Source of the DNA: Amycolatopsis sp. WQ 127309 | GTDB lineage: Bacteria > Actinomycetota > Actinomycetes > Mycobacteriales > Pseudonocardiaceae | Direction: 5' to 3' | Length of the DNA: 64,000 nucleotides | Assembly: GCF_023023025.1 (NCBI RefSeq) | Contig: NZ_CP095481.1 | Coordinates: forward strand, 7,143,001 to 7,207,000 | In this document: piece by piece, positions 50,623 to 59,013 of the stretch | How positions within the stretch are numbered: the first letter of the stretch is position 1 | Layout of the letters: each line of letters opens with the position of its first letter | Translations under genes and position numbers: made by a program | The notes under the pieces: model-generated | Seen by the model: only the letters and a program-made list of their open reading frames with translations | What the model was told of the DNA's origin: nothing | Database searches by the model: none

Positions 50623-51992
50623 CCCGCCACGTGGTCGTCATCGGCGCTGGCCCCGCAGGCCTGGCCGCGGCCGAACACGCGCTGCGAGCCGGCGCGGAGG
50701 TCACGGTCCTGGACCAGGCGGACGTGCCGGGCGGCCAGTACCACCGAACGCTGCCGGAGGCCTACGAGACCCGAAAGCCACACGCCCGAGCCGATTTCAC
50801 GCGGCGGCGGCGAGTGCTGGAACACCCGCGGTGCCGGTGGTGGCCGAACAGTACGGTCTGGGCTCTCGATCGTGTCGAAACCGGTGGTGCACCGCGGGCC
50901 CACGTGCTTCGTGGTCCTGCCGACGGCTCCGCTCGGGAGCGGCACGTCCTCGCCCCCGATGCGCTTGTTCTGGCCACCGGTGCGCACGACCGGACTCTGC
51001 CCTTCCCCGGTTGGCACCTTCCGGGCGTCTTCACCGCCGGTGCGGCGCAAGCCCTCGCCAAAGGTGAGCGTGTCGCCGTCGGGCGGCGGGTGCTTGTCGC
51101 CGGGAGTGGGCCGTTTCTGCTGCCCGTTGCCGAGTCGCTGCTGGGCGTCGGGGCCGAGGTGGTCGCAGTATTGGAGGCCAATCCCAATGCGACTGTCCGA
51201 AAAGGATGGTCCAGGCAGCCGTGGCGGTTGGCGCGTCACATCACCAAGGCGGCCGAACTCCTTCGCTATGCCGCCACGCTCGTCTGGCACCGCGTGCCGT
51301 ACCGGATGGGCCGTACCGTGATCGAGGCACGCGGGGACGACCGGGTCCGGGAGGTCGTGACCGCTCGGCTCAACCCCGACTGGTCGGTCGTCCCCGGCAC
51401 CGAACGGACCTACCAGGTCGACGCCGTCTGCGTGGGGCACGGCTTCGTCCCGCAGCCCGAACTCGCCGTCGCCGCGGGTTGTGTGCTCGACGGCGGCTTC
51501 GTGCGGATCGACGACGAGCAGCGCACCACCGCGCCCGGCGTCTTCGCCGCCGGGGAGATCACCGGGATCGGCGGGGCGATCGCTGCCGCGGCTGAGGGGG
51601 CTGTCGCGGGTCACGCGGCTGCGGGAGGCGAGCCGGATCGAGGCCTGCGTCGCGCCAGGGATCGCACCCGGGAGTTCGCCGAGAGGCTGGCCGCGGCCCA
51701 TCCCATCGGCCACGCCTGGACCGGGTGGCTGCGACCCGACACGATCGTCTGCCGTTGTGAGGAGACCACGGTCGCCGCGCTGCGGCGGGCGGCGAGCGAT
51801 CCTGTCCGAGCCGGTTCGCACGCGCTGAAGCTCGGCACCCGTGCCGGGCTCGGACCGTGTCAGGGCCGGATGTGCGGCCCGGCCGTCGCCGAACTCTGCG
51901 GGGGTACCGAACGCCACCACCGTCCGATCGCCCAGCCGATCCGGCTCGGCGAACTAGCCGAGCCCGAGAAGGAGCCCCATGAGCACCCGTGA
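50619..51992 (+). CDS. FAD/NAD-type oxidoreductase subunit with BFD-like [2Fe-2S] domain
   Basis: The 457-residue protein starts VVVIGAGPAGLAAAEHALRAGAEVTV and has a second dinucleotide-binding stretch (VLVAGSGPFLLPVAESLLGVGAEV). Its C-terminus carries the BFD-like cluster motif VCRCEETT then GLGPCQGRMCG. It is the HcnB-like subunit of the hydroxyproline dehydrogenase. It overlaps the small subunit by four bases and the next gene by 14 bases, indicating tight coupling. Confidence 0.88.
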   Translation: MTRHVVVIGAGPAGLAAAEHALRAGAEVTVLDQADVPGGQYHRTLPEAYETRKPHARADFTRRRRVLEHPRCRWWPNSTVWALDRVETGGAPRAHVLRGPADGSARERHVLAPDALVLATGAHDRTLPFPGWHLPGVFTAGAAQALAKGERVAVGRRVLVAGSGPFLLPVAESLLGVGAEVVAVLEANPNATVRKGWSRQPWRLARHITKAAELLRYAATLVWHRVPYRMGRTVIEARGDDRVREVVTARLNPDWSVVPGTERTYQVDAVCVGHGFVPQPELAVAAGCVLDGGFVRIDDEQRTTAPGVFAAGEITGIGGAIAAAAEGAVAGHAAAGGEPDRGLRRARDRTREFAERLAAAHPIGHAWTGWLRPDTIVCRCEETTVAALRRAASDPVRAGSHALKLGTRAGLGPCQGRMCGPAVAELCGGTERHHRPIAQPIRLGELAEPEKEPHEHP

Positions 51993-52890
51993 TCTCGGTG
52001 GCGTCGTCGTCGCCACCGCGCTGCCCTACCGGCCGGACGACGCGGCCCCCGCCGGCCTCGCCGTCGACTACGACGCCTACGCCGAGCACTGCCGCTGGCT
52101 CGTGGCCAACGGCTGTCGCGGCGTCGGGCCCAACGGCTCCCTCGGCGAGTACTCCTCGCTCACCGACATCGAACGCCGCCGCGTCGCCCGCACCGCGATC
52201 GAGGCCGTCGGGGACGACGGGATCGTGGTCGTCGGCGTCCACGGACCCGGTGCGCACCAAGCAAAGCAGTGGGCCGAAGCCGCCGCCGAGGACGGCGCCG
52301 ACGGTGTGCTCTGCCTGCCGCCGACGCTCTACCGCGCCAACCGCGGCGAAGTGCTCGCCCACTTCGAGGCCGTCGCCTCGGTCGGGCTGCCCGTCATGGT
52401 CTACAACAACCCCTTCGACACCAAGGTCGACCTCACGCCCGACCTGCTCGCCGAGATCGCGCGGATCGACAACGTCGTGGCCGTCAAGGAGTTCTCCGGT
52501 GACGTCCGGCGTGTGCTGGAGATCCGCGAACGCGCGCCGGAGCTGGCCGTGGTCAGCGGCGCCGACGACGTCGTGCTGGAGAGCCTGCTGATGGGCGCCA
52601 CCGGCTGGTTCGCCGGCTTCCCGAACGTCTTCCCGGCCGAGTCGGCGCGCCTGTTCGACCTGGCGACGTCCGGCAAGCTCACCGAGGCGAAAGCGCTTTA
52701 CGAGCCGCTGGTGGCCGCGTTCCGCTGGGATTCGCGCACCGAGTTCGTCCAGGCCATCAAGCTGGGCATGGACCTGGTCGGCCGGTACGGCGGCCCGTGC
52801 CGCCCGCCGCGCGGGCCGCTCACCGACGAGAACCGCGCGCAGGTCAGGGAAGACATGCACCGCGCGCTGAGTGCGCTGGGCGTGGCGTGA
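51979..52890 (+). CDS. Pyrroline-4-hydroxy-2-carboxylate deaminase (DapA-family)
   Basis: The 303-residue TIM-barrel enzyme belongs to the dihydrodipicolinate synthase family. The Schiff-base lysine is Lys170 in VVAVKEFSGD and the upstream VYNNPF carries the family Tyr. In hydroxyproline operons this enzyme deaminates pyrroline-4-hydroxy-2-carboxylate to alpha-ketoglutarate semialdehyde. The specificity here is inferred from neighbouring epimerase and dehydrogenase genes. AAGGAG precedes the ATG at 51979. Confidence 0.85.
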   Translation: MSTRDLGGVVVATALPYRPDDAAPAGLAVDYDAYAEHCRWLVANGCRGVGPNGSLGEYSSLTDIERRRVARTAIEAVGDDGIVVVGVHGPGAHQAKQWAEAAAEDGADGVLCLPPTLYRANRGEVLAHFEAVASVGLPVMVYNNPFDTKVDLTPDLLAEIARIDNVVAVKEFSGDVRRVLEIRERAPELAVVSGADDVVLESLLMGATGWFAGFPNVFPAESARLFDLATSGKLTEAKALYEPLVAAFRWDSRTEFVQAIKLGMDLVGRYGGPCRPPRGPLTDENRAQVREDMHRALSALGVA

Positions 52891-53891
52891 TGCGGTCCTC
52901 GCGCGCGATCACCGCCGTCGACTCGCACACCGAGGGCATGCCGACGCGGGTCGTGACCGGCGGCGTCGCGACCATCCCGGGCGACACGATGGCCGAACGC
53001 CGCCGGTACTTCCTGGAGCACCTCGACGACCTGCGGCTGTTCCTGATGAACGAGCCCCGCGGCCATTCCGCGATGAGCGGCGCGATCCTGCAGCCGCCGT
53101 GCCACCCGGACGCCGACTGGGGTGTCGTCTACATCGAGGTCTCCGGCTGCCTGCCGATGTGCGGCCACGGCACGATCGGCGTCGCCACCGTGCTGGTCGA
53201 GACGGGCATGGTCGCGGTCACCGAGCCGACGACCGTCGTGCGCCTCGACACCCCCGCCGGGCTCGTGCACGCCGAGGTCACCGTGCGCGACGGCCGCGCC
53301 GAGCGCGTCAAACTCCGCAACGTGCCGTCGTTCCTGGCCGAGCGGGACGCCGTCGTGGACGTGCCCGGGCTGGGGGAGGTGCGCTACGACCTGGCCTACG
53401 GCGGGAACTTCTACGCCATCCTCGAATTGTCCACACTGGACATTCCGTTCGAACGGGCGGAGAAGGAGCGGATCCTGAAGGCCGGGCTGTCCATCATGGA
53501 CGCGATCAACGAGCAGCGGCCGCCGAAGCACCCGGCCGACCCGCTGATCGGCGGCTGCAAGCACGTCCAGTTCCTCGCCCCGGGGTCGGACGCCCGCGCG
53601 TCGCGCAACGCCATGGCCATCCACCCGGGCTGGTTCGACCGGTCGCCGTGCGGCACCGGCACGTCGGCCCGGATGGCGCAGCTGCACGCGCGCGGCGAGC
53701 TGCCGCTGCACACGCCGTTCGAGAACAGCTCGTTCATCGGCACGACGTTCACCGGCGAGCTGGTCGCCGAGACCACGGTCGGCGGCATGGCCGCGGTGGT
53801 GCCGGAGTTCTCGGGCCGCGCGTGGATCACCGGGACGGCCACCTACCTGCTCGACCCGGCCGACCCGTTCCCGACGGGGTTCGTCCTCTGA
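52890..53891 (+). CDS. 4-hydroxyproline 2-epimerase (proline racemase family)
   Basis: The 333-residue enzyme interconverts trans-4-hydroxy-L-proline and cis-4-hydroxy-D-proline. Both catalytic cysteines are present: Cys91 in LPMCGHGTIG and Cys254 in RSPCGTGTSA, which separates it from the dehydratase relatives that have Thr at the second position. Its ATG shares one base with the deaminase stop (TGATG). It is the last gene of the operon; no semialdehyde dehydrogenase or transporter follows. Confidence 0.9.
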   Translation: MRSSRAITAVDSHTEGMPTRVVTGGVATIPGDTMAERRRYFLEHLDDLRLFLMNEPRGHSAMSGAILQPPCHPDADWGVVYIEVSGCLPMCGHGTIGVATVLVETGMVAVTEPTTVVRLDTPAGLVHAEVTVRDGRAERVKLRNVPSFLAERDAVVDVPGLGEVRYDLAYGGNFYAILELSTLDIPFERAEKERILKAGLSIMDAINEQRPPKHPADPLIGGCKHVQFLAPGSDARASRNAMAIHPGWFDRSPCGTGTSARMAQLHARGELPLHTPFENSSFIGTTFTGELVAETTVGGMAAVVPEFSGRAWITGTATYLLDPADPFPTGFVL

Positions 53892-53895
53892 GTCG

Positions 53896-54054
53896 GTGAC
53901 TTCGTGCCGGGAGCCGCCGGAGGCCGTCCGCGCCTGGCTCGACCGCCCCGCCGGTGGCTTCACCTTCACCACGACGCCGCTGTCGACACAGTCCACATCG
54001 GACGGTGCGACCGTTGTCACCTGCCGCGTCGAAGGGAACTTCCCCGACTGGTGA
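53896..54054 (+). pseudogene. Possible fragment of an SnoaL/NTF2-like protein
   Basis: A 52-codon frame starting at GTG 53896 ends TGA at 54054 and contains GGFTFTTTPLSTQ then TVVTCRVEGNFPDW, which recalls the C-terminal strands of small NTF2-fold proteins but stops short of a full domain. No ribosome binding site is present. It may be a decayed gene end between two operons. Confidence 0.3.
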
Positions 54055-54061
54055 TCGAACC

Positions 54062-57000
54062 TCACTTGTAGGCGACCGTCACCGGCGCGTGGACGCTCCG
54101 CGGCGGGAGCGTGACGGTCAGGGTGTGCGTTACGGCGTCCCAGCGGTACGCGCTGGCCGGTAGCCGGTCACCGCCGGCCGTGACCGCCTTCGGCGCGGTG
54201 GCCCCGAGGAACGTCACCGTCCACCGGCGATCCCTTACCTGGCCCGGGAAAGAGCCGTCGGACGGGTCGATCCGCACAGTGTGGTTGCCCGCGGTGTAGC
54301 GGACCTTGGTGGTCGCGCTCCGGCCGCTGCTGCCGTTGTCGTCGTAGAGGGTGAAGGTGCTCGACGCGCCTTCGGCGACGGTGAGCGTCAGCGCGTCGAG
54401 CGGGTTGCGGACGTCGTCGGTGACGTTCCCGGTCCGGCTCGGCACCATCCCGCCGGCCTTGACGAACACCGGCATCGTGCTCAGGTCGGTGGTGATCGCC
54501 TGGGTCGTGCCGCCGGCGTAGGTCTTGCCGGTGAAGTAGTCCGTCCACCGACCCGGCGGGAACCAGACGTTCGTGGTCGCCGTCGTGCCCGGGGTGGTGA
54601 CCGGCGCGACCAGCACGTCCGGCCCGTACAGGTATTCGCCGCCGGCCAGCTGGTACGCGTTCGGCTCCTCGGGGTAGTCGAGGTAGAGCGGCCGGGTCAC
54701 CGGGACGCCGGTCGTGGCCGCCTGCTGGGCGAGTGTGTAGGTGTAGGGCACGAGGTTCTCGCGCAGGTTGAGGAACTTCGTCGCCGACGCCTTGGCCTCG
54801 GGCCCGTACTGCCACGGCAGCCGGTCGCTGTGGTTGCTGTGCAGGCGATCGATGGGCTGGAACGTGCCGAGCTGCACCCAGCGCGCGTACAGGTCGTCCG
54901 GCAGCTTCTTGGTGCGCCCGCCGTCGTAGGTCTCGGAGCCGGGCAGGCCGGTGGTGTCGTTGTGCCCGCCGATGTCGTGGCTGACCGCGGACATCCCGGT
55001 CGCCGCCGCCTCGCCGGGGGTGTAGCCGACCTCCATGCGCAGCGTGCCCCAGGTGGACGACGTGTCGCCGGTGAAGTGGATCGCCGAGCGCTTGTCGGCC
55101 CACGGCCCGGTCGGCACGGCGGCCGGGTTGCCGTAGCCGCCCGACTGCAGCGAACCGTAGGCGCGGGAGATGACGAAGCCGCGGCCGATCGCGCGGTCCG
55201 CGTCGTCGGCGTACTGCTGGTTGATCCAGGCGTCCGGCGTCACGCCGTCCAAAGAGGACTGTGAGCCGTCGCAGCACCAGTCCAGCCACCAGAAGTCGAC
55301 GCCCTGGCGGTCCATCGTCTTGTGCAGGTCCAGGTAGGCCTTGAGCTGGTTCGGGTCGCCCCAGTCGAAGGAGTAGCAGTCACCGCCGCCCCCGCCGGAC
55401 CCGCAGTTGGCCGTCTTCGTGAGCTTGCCCTTGGCCGTCGCCTGCGCCTGGGCGAACTGCGGGTCGGTGCTGCGGATGCTCGGGTGCGTGTTGAACGTGT
55501 TGTGCAGGCCCTGCGCCGCGGACCAGTCGAAGAACGCCTTCGGGTCGGGGAACTTCGCGGGATCGATCTCCCACCCGTTCCACGTGTCGGGCGCCTTGAA
55601 GTCGGTGTCGGTGACCAGGACGTCCAGCGGGACGCCCTCCGCGCGGAACCGCGGCAGGATCGTGTTCTCGTAGTCCGCCGCGGTGCGGTCGATGTACTCC
55701 GAGTACCAGACGCCGTAGGCCCAGCGGGGGAGCAGCTCCGGCGGCCCGGTGAGGGTGGCCAGGTCGCCCAGCGCCCGCTGGTAGTCGTGGCCATATCCGA
55801 AGACGTAGCCGTCGCGGTACGGCTGGCCGCCGTGGTTGCCGCGCGGGGTGGGCTTGCCGGCCCGCTGGTCGTAGACCGCCGAAACGGTGTCGTCGAGGAG
55901 GTACCAGCCGTCGCGGTAGAGCAGCCCGGGGACCGTCTTCGGGTCGCCGTTGTCGCCGTTCACGCCGTCGAGGCCGCGGCGGTACCCGCCGAGCGCGAGG
56001 TGCGGCGCCGGCGCGGGCGCCCCGGCGGGCGTCACCGCGAGGGTGTCGAGGTTGACGTGGCAGCTGGCGGGGTCGGGGCAGCCGAGGGTGACGTCGTTCG
56101 TGCCGGCCTTGAGCGCGACCGGGACGGACGCGGTGCCCCAGGTGTCCCAGTTGTCCGTGGCGGGCAGGGAAAGCACCTGCGTGGCGCCGCCTGCCGAGAC
56201 CGTCGCGGTGCGCGTCTGGTGCAGGCCGTCGCCGCCGACGCCGTTGGCGTAGCGCACCTGCAGCGAGTACGTGCCGTCGGCGGGCACGGCGACCACGCGC
56301 TGGGTCAGGCTCGAGCCCTGGTTCAGCTCCGCGAGGAAGCCCTGGCCGGCGTACCCGGCGTGGTCGGACGCGAGCTTCGCCGAACCCGCGGTGCGCGCGG
56401 ACTCCGCCTCGCAGTCGACGCCGTAACGGCAGTCCAGCATCGCTTTCGCCGACGACGGCGGGTAGCTCGCGTCGGGGCTCAGGAGCGCGACGCTGTCGAC
56501 GTTGACGTTGCCCGAATCCGCGGCCGCGCGCGTCAGGGTGACCGTGTGCCGGCCCGCCGCGAGCTGCAGCGGGACGGACGCCACGCTCCACGTGTCCCAG
56601 TCCGCGGTCACCGGCAAGGAGACCGTCTGGCTCGCGCCGCCGTCGACCGAGAGGGACAGGGTGCGCGTGACGTGCTGGCCGTCCCCGGCGACGGCGTTGG
56701 CGTAGCGGGTGTCGAAGCGGTACGCGCCGGCCGTGGGGACGTCGACGTCGGCGGAGAGCGAGTTGCCGGTGCCTTCGAACCCGGCCACGAACCCGCCGCC
56801 GGTGTAGCCGGTGTGGTCCGCGGCGACGGCCAGCCCGCTGTACTGCAGGTCTTCCGCCTCGCACAGCGCGCCGGCCGCGCACGTCAGGCGCTGCCACGGC
56901 GTCGAGGTGACCGGCGCCGGGCCGGCGTTCTCCTGCACGACGAGGTTCTGCGCGGTGAACGGCCCCGAACCGAGCTGGTACCGCAGGGTGACCGCGCTCG

Positions 57001-57286
57001 TCCGGATCGTCAGCCAGCCGCCGGAGGTGGTCGAGCTGAACGACGTCGGCCCGAACGCGTCACGGCCGATCGCGGTGAAGGTGGGGCGGTCGAGGAACTT
57101 GCCGTCGGCGGCGTACTCGGTCCGGATCAGGGTGGGGGAAAGCACTTGGAAGCGCGCGTCGCCCGCGGAGACCGTCCGCGGCCGGGACGTGCCCGCCGCC
57201 GGTCCGGATCCGGCGACCGTCAAGGCCGCCACCGTGCTCAGGACCGCGACGACCGCGCAGGACCTCCGCCAACCGTTCGATGCCAA
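54062..57286 (-). CDS. Secreted GH31 glycosidase with two CBM35-like modules
   Basis: The 1074-residue enzyme has a signal peptide (residues 1-32), a short N-terminal beta domain, two CBM35-like carbohydrate-binding modules (about residues 140-270 and 290-415, each starting with a CEAE pattern and ending in NVNVDS or HVNLDTL), and a GH31 catalytic barrel with WLDWCCDG near residue 666 holding the candidate nucleophile Asp. It probably cleaves an alpha-glucan or galactoside outside the cell. A perfect LacI-type palindrome lies 26 bases upstream of its start. Confidence 0.9.
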   Translation of the reverse strand: MASNGWRRSCAVVAVLSTVAALTVAGSGPAAGTSRPRTVSAGDARFQVLSPTLIRTEYAADGKFLDRPTFTAIGRDAFGPTSFSSTTSGGWLTIRTSAVTLRYQLGSGPFTAQNLVVQENAGPAPVTSTPWQRLTCAAGALCEAEDLQYSGLAVAADHTGYTGGGFVAGFEGTGNSLSADVDVPTAGAYRFDTRYANAVAGDGQHVTRTLSLSVDGGASQTVSLPVTADWDTWSVASVPLQLAAGRHTVTLTRAAADSGNVNVDSVALLSPDASYPPSSAKAMLDCRYGVDCEAESARTAGSAKLASDHAGYAGQGFLAELNQGSSLTQRVVAVPADGTYSLQVRYANGVGGDGLHQTRTATVSAGGATQVLSLPATDNWDTWGTASVPVALKAGTNDVTLGCPDPASCHVNLDTLAVTPAGAPAPAPHLALGGYRRGLDGVNGDNGDPKTVPGLLYRDGWYLLDDTVSAVYDQRAGKPTPRGNHGGQPYRDGYVFGYGHDYQRALGDLATLTGPPELLPRWAYGVWYSEYIDRTAADYENTILPRFRAEGVPLDVLVTDTDFKAPDTWNGWEIDPAKFPDPKAFFDWSAAQGLHNTFNTHPSIRSTDPQFAQAQATAKGKLTKTANCGSGGGGGDCYSFDWGDPNQLKAYLDLHKTMDRQGVDFWWLDWCCDGSQSSLDGVTPDAWINQQYADDADRAIGRGFVISRAYGSLQSGGYGNPAAVPTGPWADKRSAIHFTGDTSSTWGTLRMEVGYTPGEAAATGMSAVSHDIGGHNDTTGLPGSETYDGGRTKKLPDDLYARWVQLGTFQPIDRLHSNHSDRLPWQYGPEAKASATKFLNLRENLVPYTYTLAQQAATTGVPVTRPLYLDYPEEPNAYQLAGGEYLYGPDVLVAPVTTPGTTATTNVWFPPGRWTDYFTGKTYAGGTTQAITTDLSTMPVFVKAGGMVPSRTGNVTDDVRNPLDALTLTVAEGASSTFTLYDDNGSSGRSATTKVRYTAGNHTVRIDPSDGSFPGQVRDRRWTVTFLGATAPKAVTAGGDRLPASAYRWDAVTHTLTVTLPPRSVHAPVTVAYK

Positions 57287-57311
57287 CGGGCTGCTCCGTT
57301 CCCGGGACCGC

Positions 57312-57325
57312 TTACAACGTTGTAA
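57312..57325. promoter_or_regulatory. LacI-family operator
   Basis: TTACAACGTTGTAA is a perfect 14-bp palindrome with the central CG typical of LacI-family sites. It lies 25 bases upstream of the GH31 start at 57286. No LacI-type gene is in the window, so the regulator would act from elsewhere. Confidence 0.8.
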
Positions 57326-57421
57326 TCTGGCGTTGGTGATCAGAGCACAGGCGTTCGACGGCTGTCCATAGGCAGCCCGGTTGTGTCCCGCGATCTGGCC
57401 GTACGCCGTGCTCCGAACGGC

Positions 57422-58243
57422 TCAGGGCCACCAGAGGTCGACGGCGATCTCCTGCAGCCGCTCGGTGAAGACGCCCGCCGGGTTGGCCTCGTGCAGAAGC
57501 TGCCGCAGCTCGGCCTCGAACGCCTCACGACGGTCGCCGAACAGGTGCGGTGCCGCGCTGGACAACGAGAAGACCGCGGCGACAACGGCGTCGGTGTCCT
57601 TCGTGACGACCCGGCCCGGCACCTCGAACCGCCGCGGCCCGCGGAAGCCGGCCGCGCGGTAGATCTCCGTCTCGCCCGCCGCCGTGCCGTCCGGGAGCAC
57701 ACCCTGGCCCGCGCGGCGCACCGGGCCGAGGTACCGCCGCACGAGGTCGGTGATCGCGTCGTGCGGCGGTGCTCGGTCGTCCGGATCGACGCCCTGGTGC
57801 GTCGTGGCGTGGACGTGGGCGCAGGCGCCGCCGGCGGCCAGCATCCCGTGCACGGCCGTCGCGACCGCCGGTCGGTCCAGCCAGTGGAACGACTGGGCGA
57901 AGGTGACCAAGCGGAATTCGCCCAGATCCGCGGGCAGCTCCTCGGCTCGCCGGTGCACCCACCGGCAGGTGCCGATCTTCGCGTCCGCCGCGCGCCGGGC
58001 GGCTTCGGCGAGCATGTCCGGATCGGCGTCCAGGCCGACGGTTTCGTCGAACTTGCCGGCCAACAGCAAGGTCAGCGACCCGGGCCCGCAGCCGACGTCG
58101 AGCAGTCGGCCGGTTCCGTCGAGCCCCAGCTCGGCCGTGAACGCCTCCGCGAGGGCGTCCGGATAGGCGGCGCGGCCGCGCGCGTAGTACGCCGCGCTGC
58201 CGGAATACAGCGACGGATCCCAGCTCCAACCACCGTCGATCAC
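57422..58243 (-). CDS. SAM-dependent methyltransferase
   Basis: The 273-residue protein has a class I methyltransferase core: RLLDVGCGPGSLTLLLAGKF (motif I, near residue 46), VTFAQSFHWLDRPAVAT near residue 110. It matches UbiE/SAM-type small-molecule methyltransferases. The substrate is unknown. GTG 58243 is the first start before SAAYYARGRAAYPD and has no clear binding site, so the message may be leaderless. The gene is divergent from the STAS gene. Confidence 0.82.
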   Translation of the reverse strand: MIDGGWSWDPSLYSGSAAYYARGRAAYPDALAEAFTAELGLDGTGRLLDVGCGPGSLTLLLAGKFDETVGLDADPDMLAEAARRAADAKIGTCRWVHRRAEELPADLGEFRLVTFAQSFHWLDRPAVATAVHGMLAAGGACAHVHATTHQGVDPDDRAPPHDAITDLVRRYLGPVRRAGQGVLPDGTAAGETEIYRAAGFRGPRRFEVPGRVVTKDTDAVVAAVFSLSSAAPHLFGDRREAFEAELRQLLHEANPAGVFTERLQEIAVDLWWP

Positions 58244-58284
58244 GGTGTGCAGCCTAGGGTGGTCAATCCCCACCCGGATAGCGC

Positions 58285-58309
58285 GTTTCCCGGCCGGAGG
58301 TTTGGGTAT
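58285..58309 (+). promoter_or_regulatory. SigF/SigB-type promoter before the STAS gene
   Basis: GTTT (58285-58288), a 15-base spacer and GGGTAT (58304-58309) match the actinobacterial SigF consensus GTTT-N15-17-GGGTAT. It lies 66 bases before the STAS start and would place this gene in the general-stress regulon. Confidence 0.6.
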
Positions 58310-58375
58310 CAAGTTCCCGTCCTTGATCACTTCCCCGCGACGCCGGCCCGCCGGCGCGGAAGGCCTGCCGAACCC

Positions 58376-58774
58376 GTGTCCCCTCAGCCACCGATCCCCG
58401 TCTCCGGCCCGCGCCCCCTCGCGGCGCGCCGGACGGAGTACCGTCCCGGCCTGCTGATCCTGACCTTCGCCGGGGAGATCGACGCCCTGACCGTCCCGAT
58501 CCTGGAGCGCGAGCTGCGCGACACCCCACCGGGGACGACGCTGGTGGACCTCACCCAGATCGCGTTCGTCGGCCTCGCCGGCGCCCGCGCCCTGGCGGCG
58601 GCCGCCGAACGCGCCGGGGCCGAGGGGCGGCACTTCGGGCTGGTGGCGAGCAGCCGCACGCTCGCACGGCTGTTCCGCATCACCGGCCTGGCCGCGGGCG
58701 TCCCGATGTTCGCGTCGCTGTCCGACGCGCTGCGGGAACTGCTCGCCGCCGGGCTCCAGGACGCCGCCGGGTAA
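58376..58774 (+). CDS. STAS-domain protein lacking the phospho-serine
   Basis: The 132-residue protein is a STAS-domain (anti-sigma antagonist-like) protein: LLILTFAGEIDALTVPILERELR, then VDLTQIAFVGLAGARALAAAAE. In antagonists the phosphorylated serine sits in a DSSG- or GSAG-type turn after the beta strand; here the turn reads GLAG, with Leu in its place. Regulation by a kinase such as RsbW is therefore unlikely at this site. GTG 58376 is the chosen start. Confidence 0.78.
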   Translation: MSPQPPIPVSGPRPLAARRTEYRPGLLILTFAGEIDALTVPILERELRDTPPGTTLVDLTQIAFVGLAGARALAAAAERAGAEGRHFGLVASSRTLARLFRITGLAAGVPMFASLSDALRELLAAGLQDAAG

Positions 58775-59013
58775 CGGGTTGCGCCCCGAGACGGCTCGGG
58801 GTGAAGCAGGCGAGCCGTTTCGCCGGGAATTGAGACATCCATCCTGTTGCGTGATGCGGCATTTGATGGCCCGAGCCGGCCGCGGTTCCTCATTTCAGGC
58901 CTGTGACCTGCGGTGAATCACCTTTGGTAATGGAGTGAGGGCGCGCAAAGGCCGGCCCCGTTGCGTGAACCGGAATTTCGTGGCTTCGGTGACCGGTCGA
59001 TAGCTTCGAATTC

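Noticed and set aside
53896..54054. 52-codon frame as an intact gene
   Set aside because: It lacks a binding site and ends within a domain-like segment, so it is listed only as a possible fragment.
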